Source of the DNA: an uncultured Nioella sp.
GTDB taxonomy: Bacteria > Pseudomonadota > Alphaproteobacteria > Rhodobacterales > Rhodobacteraceae
DNA length: 64,000 bases
Direction: 5' to 3'
NCBI GenBank assembly: GCA_947495575.1
Contig: CANLZL010000001.1
Coordinates: forward strand, 372,001 to 436,000
Shown one piece after another: positions 44,374 to 52,531 of the stretch; the stretch's first letter is position 1, and each line of letters opens with the position of its first letter. Both the position numbers and the translations under genes were made by a program. Under the pieces are notes generated by a model. The model did not search any database. It saw only the letters and a list, made by a program, of their open reading frames with translations, and had not been told where the DNA came from.

Positions 44374-45267
44374 TCAAAGGATCGCGCCTTTTACACCGAT
44401 CACCCGAGAGGCCAGTTTATGCGCTGCCTCGGCGGCCTTGGTCACATCGCCAGTACGCAGAAAGTTGCCAAGAAACCCGCCATTGAAGCTATCGCCCGCG
44501 CCGGTGGTATCTACAACGCTGTCAGCGGGTCCACAGCCTTGCGGGGCAGGGGCGGCCGCCGGTGTAAGGATTACCGGACCCTCGCCACCGCGCTTCATCA
44601 CACAAACTGGATGAGCATAGCCATGGAACCGGGCGATGACCTCATCCGCAGTTTGATCACAAAGCGCCATTTCATCATCGATGGAGGGGAACGCGATATC
44701 GCTGATGCGCCAGTATCGTTCCATCCAGTCCCGTGCGGTCGCCTGGTCCTCCCACAGTTTCGGGCGGTAGTTGGAATCAAAGGCCACCCGCGCGCCTTTT
44801 GCGCGCAGCCCGTCCAAGTGCGCCAGCAACGCGGCCCGGATTGCCGGGCTGAGGATCGCCACGGTGATCGCTGTGACAAGGATCACATCTGCGCCTTCCA
44901 GCGCCGAAAAATCCGGCGCTTGATCTTGCCCAAACATGACGCGGGCGGCCGAAGTGCTTCGCCAATATGTGAAGGAGCGTTCGCCGGTTTCGTCGATTTG
45001 GATGGCATATAGCCCAGGCCCACGTTCAGAGTTGCGCGCCACGCCTGTGCAATCCACACCGTGGCCTTTGGCAAATTCAACGATATGGTTCGAGAAAAAA
45101 TCAGTGCCGACAGCCGACACGAAATGCACATCCCCCTCATCGCCAATGCCGCGCTTGACGTAGATTGCGGTGTTCAGCGCGTCGCCTGCGACGCCGATTT
45201 TGGCGCTTTTCAAGTTCGGTTCAGGCGATAGTTCAACCATGGCTTCGCCAATGCAACAGATCTTCAT
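44374..45267 (-). CDS. kdgK: 2-dehydro-3-deoxygluconokinase (KDG kinase), PfkB family
   Basis: This sugar kinase of 297 aa is predicted to phosphorylate KDG to KDPG for cleavage by an Entner-Doudoroff aldolase outside the window. PfkB features are CCIGEAMVELSP at the N-terminus, GVAGDALNTAIYVKRG, GPGLYAIQIDETGERSFTYWR (KDG-kinase-like), FDSNYRPKLW and the C-terminal DTTGAGDSFNGGFLGNFL with the catalytic Asp. AAGGA precedes the ATG. It lies 68 bp after the GntR gene on the same strand and is probably cotranscribed with it, while serving the product of UxaA next door. Confidence 0.88.
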   Translation of the reverse strand: MKICCIGEAMVELSPEPNLKSAKIGVAGDALNTAIYVKRGIGDEGDVHFVSAVGTDFFSNHIVEFAKGHGVDCTGVARNSERGPGLYAIQIDETGERSFTYWRSTSAARVMFGQDQAPDFSALEGADVILVTAITVAILSPAIRAALLAHLDGLRAKGARVAFDSNYRPKLWEDQATARDWMERYWRISDIAFPSIDDEMALCDQTADEVIARFHGYAHPVCVMKRGGEGPVILTPAAAPAPQGCGPADSVVDTTGAGDSFNGGFLGNFLRTGDVTKAAEAAHKLASRVIGVKGAIL

Positions 45268-45335
45268 GTCAGTCCTTTAGATTGGTGCGGCCGCGATCCG
45301 GGCCGTTGCAACAGGTGTGCGGTGGGGAGCGCCGA

Positions 45336-46052
45336 TTACTCAAACTCGAATGTGACGCTTACATATTCCCATGCGTTTTTGAGATGCGCACGGAGGGCCT
45401 CTTCGGCGGCATCAGGGTCGCGTTCCAATATCGCGTCATAAATGGCTTTATGGGCGAGGTAGTTGCCTTCATTGCGTTCCGGCGAACGTTTCATCTGATC
45501 CCATTGCGGGGCCAGCCACGCAACGAGACCATCATGTAAGGCGGCAAAGACGGGGTTGCCTGAGATCGCGTACAGGACACCGTGGAAGGCGACATCGGTC
45601 TCATAAAAGCCCTCAGAATTGGATATTGACGCTTCGTTGGCCATCAACGCAGATTTCAAATCCTGAATATGTTCGCGGGTTGCGTGGGCCGCTGCCTGGC
45701 GTGCCAGTCCGGCCTCTGCAAAGACACGGACTTCGTAGAGGTTTTTCACCCCGTTGGGGTTTGACAACAGGTGGCGCACTACAGAATCGGTCGAGGCAAA
45801 GATGGTGTCGAAGCCCAGCTTCTGAACAATTGGCCGAAACCGCGGTCGTGTCAGGACTAGCCCCCGATTTGAAAGCGCTGTAATGGCCTCTCGCACGACG
45901 GTGCGACTGGCACCATAAGTTTCCATCAGCTCACGTTCCGAGGGTAAGGGCTGACTGTCCTGCAATCGGCCGTCAGCGATCTGCGCCTCTATCGCCGAAA
46001 CGATGGAATCGGCTGCACGGTTCTCTCCACCGGTTGCTTTGACTTGGGCCAT
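45336..46052 (-). CDS. GntR-family regulator, FadR/FCD type
   Basis: This is a predicted sugar-acid-responsive repressor of 238 aa. The winged helix spans ~12-75 (LPSERELMETYGASRTVVREAITALSNRGLV, in part). The FCD domain has LYEVRVFAEAGLARQAA, ETDVAFHGVLYAISGN (D..FH metal pair), HKAIYDAILERD and AEEALRAHL. ATG 46052 follows GAGG and is preferred to the TTG at 46067. It is divergent from the enolase-superfamily operon and upstream of kdgK. A FadR-type site lies at 46234-46244. Confidence 0.88.
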   Translation of the reverse strand: MAQVKATGGENRAADSIVSAIEAQIADGRLQDSQPLPSERELMETYGASRTVVREAITALSNRGLVLTRPRFRPIVQKLGFDTIFASTDSVVRHLLSNPNGVKNLYEVRVFAEAGLARQAAAHATREHIQDLKSALMANEASISNSEGFYETDVAFHGVLYAISGNPVFAALHDGLVAWLAPQWDQMKRSPERNEGNYLAHKAIYDAILERDPDAAEEALRAHLKNAWEYVSVTFEFE

Positions 46053-46193
46053 TTGCGCCTCTTTCAACTCTCGCTTGCATCATATGGATAGACCACGGCT
46101 GTGCCATTGTCTTGCAAAAATATTGGCATAACGCCCGCATTCGGTATTTTGGTAGGATAAAAACGCAAAAAATATAGAAAGTTTCAGAAAAAC

Positions 46194-46244
46194 TTGACAG
46201 CGGTACCCTGTTTGGACAATCAATGATCAAGTTTGGTCGTACAA
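46194..46244 (+). promoter_or_regulatory. Promoter and FadR-type operator in the 312-bp divergent gap (46053-46364)
   Basis: The gap between the GntR gene and the enolase-family gene holds TTGACA (46194-46199) with a weak CAATCA -10 at 17 bp. TGGTCGTACAA at 46234-46244 matches the TNGTNNNACNA consensus of FCD regulators. It would overlap the start of the transcript, a repressor position. AT-rich sequence with GGTATTTT and ATAAAAAC elements (46142-46163) lies upstream. The next ~120 bp to the GTG start form an untranslated leader without an evident gene. Confidence 0.6.
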
Positions 46245-46364
46245 AACGGAATCAGTCATGCTGCTAAGCGCGTTTCAGTCTCTCCCTGCTCCTGCTGGTG
46301 CAATGCCATTTTCGGACGGTCGTTTATTTGGCACCGGCGGGAGTTCTTTTTTGGAGATGCCCCT

Positions 46365-47486
46365 GTGACCGCGATTGCAGATATTCAGGCGCAGCTTTTT
46401 GAAGTGCCGTTGGCCGAGGTGCTGGTTGATGCCAAGCATGGAACGCACACTTTCTTTCAATTGGTCACCGTAACCATCCGCCTGTCCGATGGGTCGGAAG
46501 GAACCGGTTACACATATACCGGCGGTTGGGGCGGCCACGCTATTCTGGCCATGATCAACCATGATCTTGCCCCATCGCTGATCGGTCGGGATGCCACAAA
46601 GGTGGAAGAGATCTTTGACGACATGAACTGGCATATTCATTATGTTGGTCGTGGCGGCATCGCCTCTTTTGCAATCTCTGCGATCGACATCGCGCTTTGG
46701 GATTTGCGCGGCAAGCGCGAGGGGAAGGCGCTTTGGCAGATGGCTGGCGGTGCGGCGGATCGTTGCAATGCCTATTGCGGGGGCATTGATCTCAACTTCT
46801 CACTTGAGAAACTGCTGCGCAGCATTCAGGGATATATCGATCGCGGCTTCAATGGCGTTAAGATTAAGGTTGGGCGTCCAAACCTTGCCGAAGACGCGGC
46901 CCGCGTCGCTGCGGTTCGTGACCTGATCGGCCCGGATCGTGCCTTTATGGTCGATGCCAATTACGCTCTGTCCGTTGACGAGGCAATTGAGGCTTGCAAG
47001 GCCTTTGCCCCGGCCAACCTGACCTGGTTTGAAGAACCAATCATTCCCGATGATTACGCAGGCTTTGCCCGTATCACAGAGGAAACCGGGATGCCTTTGG
47101 CGATGGGTGAAAACCTGCATACCATTCACGAATTTGAAATGGCCTTTGCGCAGTCCAAACTCAGCTTTATCCAGCCCGACGCGTCAAATTGCGGTGGGAT
47201 TACTGGATGGCTTCGAGTGGCTGAACTCTCCGAACAGTATGGAATGCCGGTTTGCAGCCATGGGATGCAAGAGCTGCATGTCAGCCTTGTTTCGGGTCGG
47301 AAAAACCCCGGCTGGATCGAAGTACACTCGTTTCCGATCGACGAATACACAACTCGCCCGCTGGTCGTGGAAGACACAAAAGCCGTGGCACCGAACGTGC
47401 CGGGCACAGGGGTTGAGTTTGACTGGGACAAATTGAAATCGGCCCATGCCGCGCATGTGGCCAGCACAAGGAAAGCAGCTGAATGA
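46365..47486 (+). CDS. Enolase-superfamily (mandelate racemase/MLE) sugar-acid dehydratase
   Basis: This 373-aa protein is predicted to dehydrate an aldonate or aldarate to a 2-keto-3-deoxy acid. [21 protein letters not shown] is the usual capping-to-barrel link. [12 protein letters not shown] holds the KxK acid-base lysines, [10 protein letters not shown] the first metal Asp, TWFEEPI and [13 protein letters not shown] the Glu ligands, and [11 protein letters not shown] the barrel histidine. The KxK plus His set resembles talarate/galactarate or rhamnonate dehydratases; the specificity is not decidable. GTG 46365 has GGAG 8 bp upstream and is far better than the track ATG at 46233, which would include the operator. 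It overlaps the next gene by 4 bp. Confidence 0.84.
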   Translation: MTAIADIQAQLFEVPLAEVLVDAKHGTHTFFQLVTVTIRLSDGSEGTGYTYTGGWGGHAILAMINHDLAPSLIGRDATKVEEIFDDMNWHIHYVGRGGIASFAISAIDIALWDLRGKREGKALWQMAGGAADRCNAYCGGIDLNFSLEKLLRSIQGYIDRGFNGVKIKVGRPNLAEDAARVAAVRDLIGPDRAFMVDANYALSVDEAIEACKAFAPANLTWFEEPIIPDDYAGFARITEETGMPLAMGENLHTIHEFEMAFAQSKLSFIQPDASNCGGITGWLRVAELSEQYGMPVCSHGMQELHVSLVSGRKNPGWIEVHSFPIDEYTTRPLVVEDTKAVAPNVPGTGVEFDWDKLKSAHAAHVASTRKAAE

Positions 47487-48514
47487 GTATTAAGGCGGCA
47501 TATTATTGCGGCGATAAGACCTTTCGCGTGGAAGAGGCCGAGGCGGTTGCGCCAGGCCCCGGCGAGGTTCAGATCGACGTTGCCTTTTGTGGGATCTGCG
47601 GCACGGATCTGCACGTGTTCCTAGGGCATATGGATGCGCGCATCGGCAACCACCGGGTAATCGGACATGAAATGTCTGGCGTTATTTCGGCTGTGGGCGA
47701 AGGCGTCGAGGGGCTGACAACCGGGCAAAACATCGTTGTGCGTCCGCTGGATCACTGTGGGGATTGTCCTGCCTGTAATGCCGGGCACCAGCATATCTGC
47801 CACAAGCTGAAATTCCTGGGTCTCGACACGGATGGAGCGTTCCAGCAGAAATGGACTGTTCCGGCCCATACGATTCACGTGCTGCCCGAGGGCGTGCCGC
47901 TGGACCAGGCTGCGATGGTTGAGCCGCTGGCTGTGGCCTGCCACGATGTGGCTCGCGCAAAGGTTGCCGAGGGCGAAGACGTCCTGGTGATTGGCGGTGG
48001 CCCGATCGGAATGCTGGTTGCGTTGGTTGCCCGTCAGGCCGGTGGTCGCGTGATGATCTCAGAGATCAACGAAAACCGCCTCGCCTTTGCTGAAAAGCTC
48101 GGGTTTGAGACGGTGAACCCAAAGGACGGTGACCCGGTCGCAGCTATCAACGCCAAGACGGGCGATAAGGGCGCAGATGTGGTCTTTGAAGTTTCGGGCA
48201 GTGGCCCCGGGGTCGCCCTAATGACAGCCGCCGCCGCAACGCGTGGCCGGATTTGCATGGTTGCTATCCACGCCACCAAGCCAGAGGTCGACCTGTTCCA
48301 GTTCTTCTGGCGTGAGCTGGAGATGATTGGCGCGCGTGTCTACGAACCCGCCGATTACGACACCGCTTTGAACTTGTTGGGCAGAGGCGCGTTGGATGTT
48401 GCATCGCTGATCACCGATTTGCGGGGACTGGATGACATTCAGGACGCGTTCACCAGCCTTACCCAAAACCCGAACTCTATGAAGACCCTGATCCGGGTCA
48501 CCGAGGACGCTTGA
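47483..48514 (+). CDS. Zinc alcohol dehydrogenase (MDR family), sugar-acid or polyol type
   Basis: This NAD(P)-dependent medium-chain dehydrogenase of 343 aa has catalytic zinc ligands in [14 protein letters not shown] and VIGHEMSG. The structural zinc lobe reads [16 protein letters not shown], and the cofactor fold is [18 protein letters not shown]. It resembles the sorbitol/threonine/idonate dehydrogenase group. It is coupled to the dehydratase upstream (ATGA) and 3 bp from the SDR gene downstream. It could oxidise a hydroxyl of the sugar acid before or after dehydration; the exact substrate is unknown. Confidence 0.85.
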   Translation: MSIKAAYYCGDKTFRVEEAEAVAPGPGEVQIDVAFCGICGTDLHVFLGHMDARIGNHRVIGHEMSGVISAVGEGVEGLTTGQNIVVRPLDHCGDCPACNAGHQHICHKLKFLGLDTDGAFQQKWTVPAHTIHVLPEGVPLDQAAMVEPLAVACHDVARAKVAEGEDVLVIGGGPIGMLVALVARQAGGRVMISEINENRLAFAEKLGFETVNPKDGDPVAAINAKTGDKGADVVFEVSGSGPGVALMTAAAATRGRICMVAIHATKPEVDLFQFFWRELEMIGARVYEPADYDTALNLLGRGALDVASLITDLRGLDDIQDAFTSLTQNPNSMKTLIRVTEDA

Positions 48515-48517
48515 CCC

Positions 48518-49282
48518 ATGGCACTCTCTCTTGATCTTTCAGGCAAAACCGCCCTTGTCACCGGTGCCAAACGCGGCATCGGTCGGGGCATGGCCGAGGC
48601 ATTGGCGGCGGCCGGCGCAAATATCATTGGCGTCAGTGCCAGCTTGGCTGCCGATGGCGGCGAGGTTGGCGCGGCCGTCCGGGACATGGGGCGTGAGTTT
48701 CATGCTTACCAATGTGACTTCGCTGACCGCGCAGCGGTAAAAGCATTTACCGCTCAGGTTCAGGCTGATCACCCGGTGATCGACATTCTGATCAACAACG
48801 CAGGCACCATTCGTCGCGCACCAGCTGTGGAGCACGGTGACGACATTTGGGACGAGGTGATCGAGGTCAACCTCAACGCGCAGTTTGTCATTACGCGGGA
48901 AATTGGCCGCGGCATGGTGGAACGCGGATCCGGCAAGGTGATCTTCACCGCGTCGCTTCTGACGTTCCAGGGTGGCATAACCGTACCCGGTTACGCCGCT
49001 TCGAAAGGCGGAATTGGGCAGCTTACCATGGCGTTTGCCAATGAATGGGCCGCCAAAGGTGTCAACGTCAACGCCATCGCGCCTGGCTATATCGACACCG
49101 ACAACACCGAGGCATTGCGTAATGACCCCGTCCGCTCGAAGGCGATCCTTGATCGGATCCCGGCAGGGCGTTGGGGCACGCCACAGGATTTCGGCGGTCC
49201 CGCCGTTTTCCTTGCCTCAGACGCAGCATCTTACGTGCATGGAACCATTCTGACCGTCGATGGCGGTTGGATGGGACGCTGA
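48518..49282 (+). CDS. Short-chain dehydrogenase, KduD-like
   Basis: This is an SDR of 254 aa. The N-terminal cofactor loop is LVTGAKRGIGRGMAEAL, NNAGTIRRAP is the structural segment, the catalytic Ser-Tyr-Lys set is FTASLLTFQGG, with Tyr and Lys in PGYAASKGG, and the C-terminus VHGTILTVDGGWMGR is typical. NNAGTIRR and the length resemble KduD (2-keto-3-deoxygluconate 5-dehydrogenase); 2-keto-3-deoxy-L-fuconate dehydrogenase is another option. Position just after the dehydratase and zinc dehydrogenase suggests action on a keto-deoxy acid. Confidence 0.85.
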   Translation: MALSLDLSGKTALVTGAKRGIGRGMAEALAAAGANIIGVSASLAADGGEVGAAVRDMGREFHAYQCDFADRAAVKAFTAQVQADHPVIDILINNAGTIRRAPAVEHGDDIWDEVIEVNLNAQFVITREIGRGMVERGSGKVIFTASLLTFQGGITVPGYAASKGGIGQLTMAFANEWAAKGVNVNAIAPGYIDTDNTEALRNDPVRSKAILDRIPAGRWGTPQDFGGPAVFLASDAASYVHGTILTVDGGWMGR

Positions 49283-49289
49283 GCCTACA

Positions 49290-49310
49290 GGGGGCGTTCG
49301 CGCCGTCCCC
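49290..49310 (+). terminator. Intercistronic hairpin with TTCG loop between SDR and permease genes
   Basis: GGGGGCG-TTCG-CGCCGTCCCC can fold with GGCG/CGCC around a TTCG tetraloop and an outer G/C stem with a small bulge. It lies just after the SDR stop. No U tract follows. It shares the GCGTTCGCGCC core with other hairpins of this operon. Confidence 0.5.
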
Positions 49311-49338
49311 GACCGGTTTAGTTTGGGAGGACTACAAA

Positions 49339-50295
49339 ATGACTAATGCGGCCCGTCTCTTTCGGGAAAACAACATCATCTTCGTGACGCTGGCTTGTTG
49401 CCTCGTCTTCTTTCTAATCTCGCCCCGCTTTGCGAGCCTCGACAATATGTCGGCCATCTCGCGGCAGATCGTTCCCATTGGGTTGATCGCGCTTGGGCAG
49501 TTCTTTGTCGTCGTGTCAGGAAATATCGACTTGTCGATGGGTATGGCCTCGGTCTTTTTCTCCATCGTATTGGGTGTTTTCTTTGGGATGACCGGTGGCG
49601 TGGCCTGGGGCATCGTTGCTGTTATCGCAGGCTCGGTTGCGATGGGTGTCTTTAACGGCACGCTTGTGGCCAAGCTCAAGCTTCCGGCCTTCATCGTCAC
49701 GCTTTCGACGCTCTTTATGGCGACCGGACTGTCGGGCCTTATCATCCCGCGCGGACAGCAGATTTTCCTGATCGGGCCCTTCTTCCGCTATATCGGGGCA
49801 GAGAAGTACTTTGGCATCTATGCCTCGTTCCTCTTCCTCGCGGCGCTCTTTATCCTGGCTTATGTGGTCTACAACCACACCCGGATCGGCTCTTACATCA
49901 TTGCGATCGGCAATAACGAAGAGAATGCAAAATTGTCCGGCATCAACGTTAATGCGGTGAAAATCGGCATATTTGCCTTTTCCGGCCTGTGTTCCGGTCT
50001 TGCCGGGATCATCCTGTCGGCGCGCATGGGCTTTGTTCAGCCCGGCCTCGACGGCAACGGCCTGCTGATGGACGGCATCGCCGCAATCATCATCGGGGGC
50101 ACCCTTATCCTTGGCGGCCGGGGCACAATCGGCGGCGCCTTCTGGGGCCTAATCTTTATCGGCGTGATCAACAACAGCCTTAACCTGCTGAATGTGGAAG
50201 ACGTTTGGCACCTTGTTTTCAAAGGTGTCGTGATCATCGCCGCGTTGGCCATGAACTGGGTTCTCTGGGAATCCCGTCAGGTCCAAACGCACTAA
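49339..50295 (+). CDS. Sugar ABC importer permease, RbsC family (first of two)
   Basis: This inner-membrane permease of 318 aa carries the family landmarks ALGQFFVVVSGNIDLSMGMASVF, GVFNGTLVAKLKLPAFIVTLSTLFMATGL, IIAIGNNEENAKLSGINV (coupling loop) and DGIAAIIIGGTLILGGRGTIGGAFWG. ATG 49339 follows GGGAGG; the track start at 49171 is inside the SDR gene. It probably forms a heterodimer with the permease at 51537, an arrangement seen in importers with two different RbsC-type subunits. Confidence 0.91.
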   Translation: MTNAARLFRENNIIFVTLACCLVFFLISPRFASLDNMSAISRQIVPIGLIALGQFFVVVSGNIDLSMGMASVFFSIVLGVFFGMTGGVAWGIVAVIAGSVAMGVFNGTLVAKLKLPAFIVTLSTLFMATGLSGLIIPRGQQIFLIGPFFRYIGAEKYFGIYASFLFLAALFILAYVVYNHTRIGSYIIAIGNNEENAKLSGINVNAVKIGIFAFSGLCSGLAGIILSARMGFVQPGLDGNGLLMDGIAAIIIGGTLILGGRGTIGGAFWGLIFIGVINNSLNLLNVEDVWHLVFKGVVIIAALAMNWVLWESRQVQTH

Positions 50296-50296
50296 C

Positions 50297-50316
50297 GACC
50301 GGGGTTGGCCCCGGTC
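50297..50316 (+). terminator. Intercistronic hairpin between permease and binding-protein genes
   Basis: GACCGGGG (50297-50304) and CCCCGGTC (50309-50316) form a perfect 8-bp stem with a TTGG loop, 2 bp after the permease stop. There is no U tract. It may protect the 5' side of the binding-protein message. Confidence 0.55.
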
Positions 50317-50378
50317 ATCCCGGGGCCCGTCTCACACGCGCAATCTAACGAAGTTCAGACAATATAGGGAGGAACCAA

Positions 50379-51407
50379 ATGTCTGTAAAAACCCTCGCAA
50401 TGAAGACTGTGGCCGCAACGGCTCTGCTTGCAACAGGTGCAATGGCTGACGCGCATGATCCGCTTGAGATCGTGTTCATCAATGACGGTCACGTCGCGCC
50501 ATATCACGTTGCATGGCTGACCGGCCTCGAAGATGCGATTGCAGCCTATGACGAAGCCTTTGGCGGCGTATCCGGCCATTGGTTGTCGGCAGAAGGCAGC
50601 CTTGAGCGCATGATCCAGCAGGTTGAAACCACCATCAACGAAGGCCCTGACGTGATGTTCGTGAACGCGATCAACACCGAAGCGTTTGAGCCGCTGATCG
50701 CTCAGGCGCAAGAAGCAGGTATCGTTTGGGTTGCTGTTCACAGCCCGATGGAATCGGCTGACTACTCCTTCACCCTGGGTGACGTCACCAACGGCACAAA
50801 CCAGGGTCTGGCAATGTGTGCCCTTCTGCCCGCCGGGTCGACTGTTGGCATCATGCTTGGTCAGGCAGGTAACCCCTCGGGCGAGGCGCGCCACGAAGGT
50901 ATCCTGAACGGCCTGTCCACCTGTGAAGGTGACATCGAAGTTGTTGCCGAACAGCCCGCCGATTGGGACACCGTTCGTGCGCAGTCCATCGCCGAAAACT
51001 GGTTGACCCAGTTCCCGGATCTGACAGCGATCTCTGGTGTAACCGACGCCTATCTCTACCCTTCCATCGCTATCGCACAGTCCGCTGGTCGTGATATCGC
51101 GTTCTTCGGGTATGACGGCGACGTGCCAATCATGAGCCAGATGAACGGTGGTCCCGTGATGGCGGATATCCTGCTGTCGGGGACACGCGAAGGCTGGAAC
51201 TTCGTTCAGATGGCATATCGCATCCACCGTGGTGACGAGCTGGAGCATCTCTATGACTTCTTCACCCCGCTGGTGATGACCGAAGAGAACCACCAGCGCG
51301 CTTTGGCCAACGGTTTCCCTGCAGATGTTCAGGTTTACTACACTGACGCAGCGCTTGAAGTAGCCGAGTTCGGCTATCTCGAGTTTGGTCCAGACTCGGT
51401 TCAGTAA
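50379..51407 (+). CDS. Sugar ABC importer substrate-binding protein (periplasmic binding protein type 1)
   Basis: This is a periplasmic receptor of 342 aa with a signal peptide (MKTVAATALLATGAMADA). The mature part has IVFINDGHVAPYHVAWLTGLEDAI, QQVETTINEGPDVMFVNAINTEAF and the hinge strands IAFFGYDGDVPIMSQMNGGP and GWNFVQMAYRI. It belongs to the ribose-binding-like family but is not close to RbsB itself. GGGAGG precedes the ATG. A very strong hairpin follows. Codons look optimised, as expected for an abundant receptor. Confidence 0.9.
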   Translation: MSVKTLAMKTVAATALLATGAMADAHDPLEIVFINDGHVAPYHVAWLTGLEDAIAAYDEAFGGVSGHWLSAEGSLERMIQQVETTINEGPDVMFVNAINTEAFEPLIAQAQEAGIVWVAVHSPMESADYSFTLGDVTNGTNQGLAMCALLPAGSTVGIMLGQAGNPSGEARHEGILNGLSTCEGDIEVVAEQPADWDTVRAQSIAENWLTQFPDLTAISGVTDAYLYPSIAIAQSAGRDIAFFGYDGDVPIMSQMNGGPVMADILLSGTREGWNFVQMAYRIHRGDELEHLYDFFTPLVMTEENHQRALANGFPADVQVYYTDAALEVAEFGYLEFGPDSVQ

Positions 51408-51418
51408 TCTGACCGGTC

Positions 51419-51459
51419 GGTCGGGGCAGCACCCTCTCATCTCCTCCGCTGCCCCGACC
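51419..51459 (+). terminator. Strong hairpin with short T run after the binding-protein gene
   Basis: GGTCGGGGCAGC (51419-51430) pairs perfectly with GCTGCCCCGACC (51448-51459), followed by TCCCTTTTTG. The 12-bp stem with a nearby T run resembles a partial Rho-independent terminator. Because two more transporter genes follow on the same strand without an obvious new promoter, it is best read as an attenuator favouring the binding protein. Confidence 0.7.
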
Positions 51460-51536
51460 TCCCTTTTTGAACTCGTGTTTGGCGTCCGGGAAGACATTGG
51501 CCAAAGGCGGTTTCGACAGACGCGCAAGGTAAAGAC

Positions 51537-52514
51537 ATGACTGCTGCAACGCTCAATACCGAAGGCCAAAGCCCAAAAAAGATCCAGTTGAACACGCGCT
51601 ATATGTTCCTGATCGGGCTTATTGTGGTGGCCTCTGTTGGTTTCTCAATTGCCAACCCCAACTTTTTCTCGATCGCCAATATTGGTATTTTGCTGCGATC
51701 GATTTCTGTTCTGTTCCTTCTTTCGATGGGCATGACATTTATCATGCTGACAGGGGGCATTGACCTTTCTGTTGGCTCGAACGTGGCATTCGCAGGCGGG
51801 GTTGGCGTTGTTGTCCTGACCTCCACCGGGATCCCTGTGCTTGGGTTTGCGGCCGCGCTGATCGCAGCCATGGCCATAGGCTTCATCAACGGATTCTTTA
51901 TCGGCAAGCTCAAGCTGTCGGCCTTTATGGTGACCCTTGCCACGATGGCATTGGCCCGTGGTCTTGCGCTGGTCATTTATGATGCGGATTCGATCAATGT
52001 CACCAACACCACTTTCTTGTGGTTGGGCGGTACGTCGATCGGCAATTTCCCCATCGTGATCCCCTTTGTGGCACTTGTTTTCGCAGCGCTTTGCGTGGTG
52101 CTTTACAAAACCGCCTATGGGCGTGACGTCTATGCCGTCGGCTCCAACATCAATACCGCCTTCCTTATGGGGCGGCAGGCAGATCGCACTGTGGTTTCAG
52201 TTTACGTGCTGACCGGTCTTTTGGTTGGTATCGCGGCCATCATCACAGTTGGGCGGGTCTCTTCTGGTCAGCCTTGGGCAGGACTCTACTTGGAATTTGA
52301 CGCCATTACCGCGGTGATCCTAGGCGGTACCAGCCTCTTTGGCGGACGCGGCAAGCTATTTGGCACAATTCTCGGCGTGCTGCTTTACGGCATCATCATC
52401 AACGGGCTGATCCTGACTGGTACCAACCCATATCTGCAAAGCCTGATCAAAGGCCTCATCCTGCTTGGTGTGGTTCTGATTGATACGATCAGCCAGCGCC
52501 GCAGCGCACAGTGA
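51537..52514 (+). CDS. Sugar ABC importer permease, RbsC family (second of two)
   Basis: This is the second permease, of 325 aa. Landmarks are SMGMTFIMLTGGIDLSVGSNVAFAGG, GFINGFFIGKLKLSAFMVTLATMALARGLAL, YAVGSNINTAFLMGRQADRT (coupling loop) and AVILGGTSLFGGRGKLFGTILG. It is 17 bp ahead of the ATPase gene. Two non-identical permeases with one double-domain ATPase suggest a heteromeric importer. Confidence 0.91.
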   Translation: MTAATLNTEGQSPKKIQLNTRYMFLIGLIVVASVGFSIANPNFFSIANIGILLRSISVLFLLSMGMTFIMLTGGIDLSVGSNVAFAGGVGVVVLTSTGIPVLGFAAALIAAMAIGFINGFFIGKLKLSAFMVTLATMALARGLALVIYDADSINVTNTTFLWLGGTSIGNFPIVIPFVALVFAALCVVLYKTAYGRDVYAVGSNINTAFLMGRQADRTVVSVYVLTGLLVGIAAIITVGRVSSGQPWAGLYLEFDAITAVILGGTSLFGGRGKLFGTILGVLLYGIIINGLILTGTNPYLQSLIKGLILLGVVLIDTISQRRSAQ

Positions 52515-52531
52515 TCCAGGAGGGATAGAAA

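Noticed and set aside
34541-45267. Reading region 4 as a D-galacturonate (uxaCBA) operon
   Set aside because: No UxaC isomerase is present, while an L-sugar dehydrogenase, lactonase, mutarotase and zinc dehydrogenase are, which fit entry at L-galactose better.
50355-51569. 404-aa minus-strand ORF opposite the sugar receptor gene
   Set aside because: Antisense to a clear signal-peptide-bearing binding protein; no motif.
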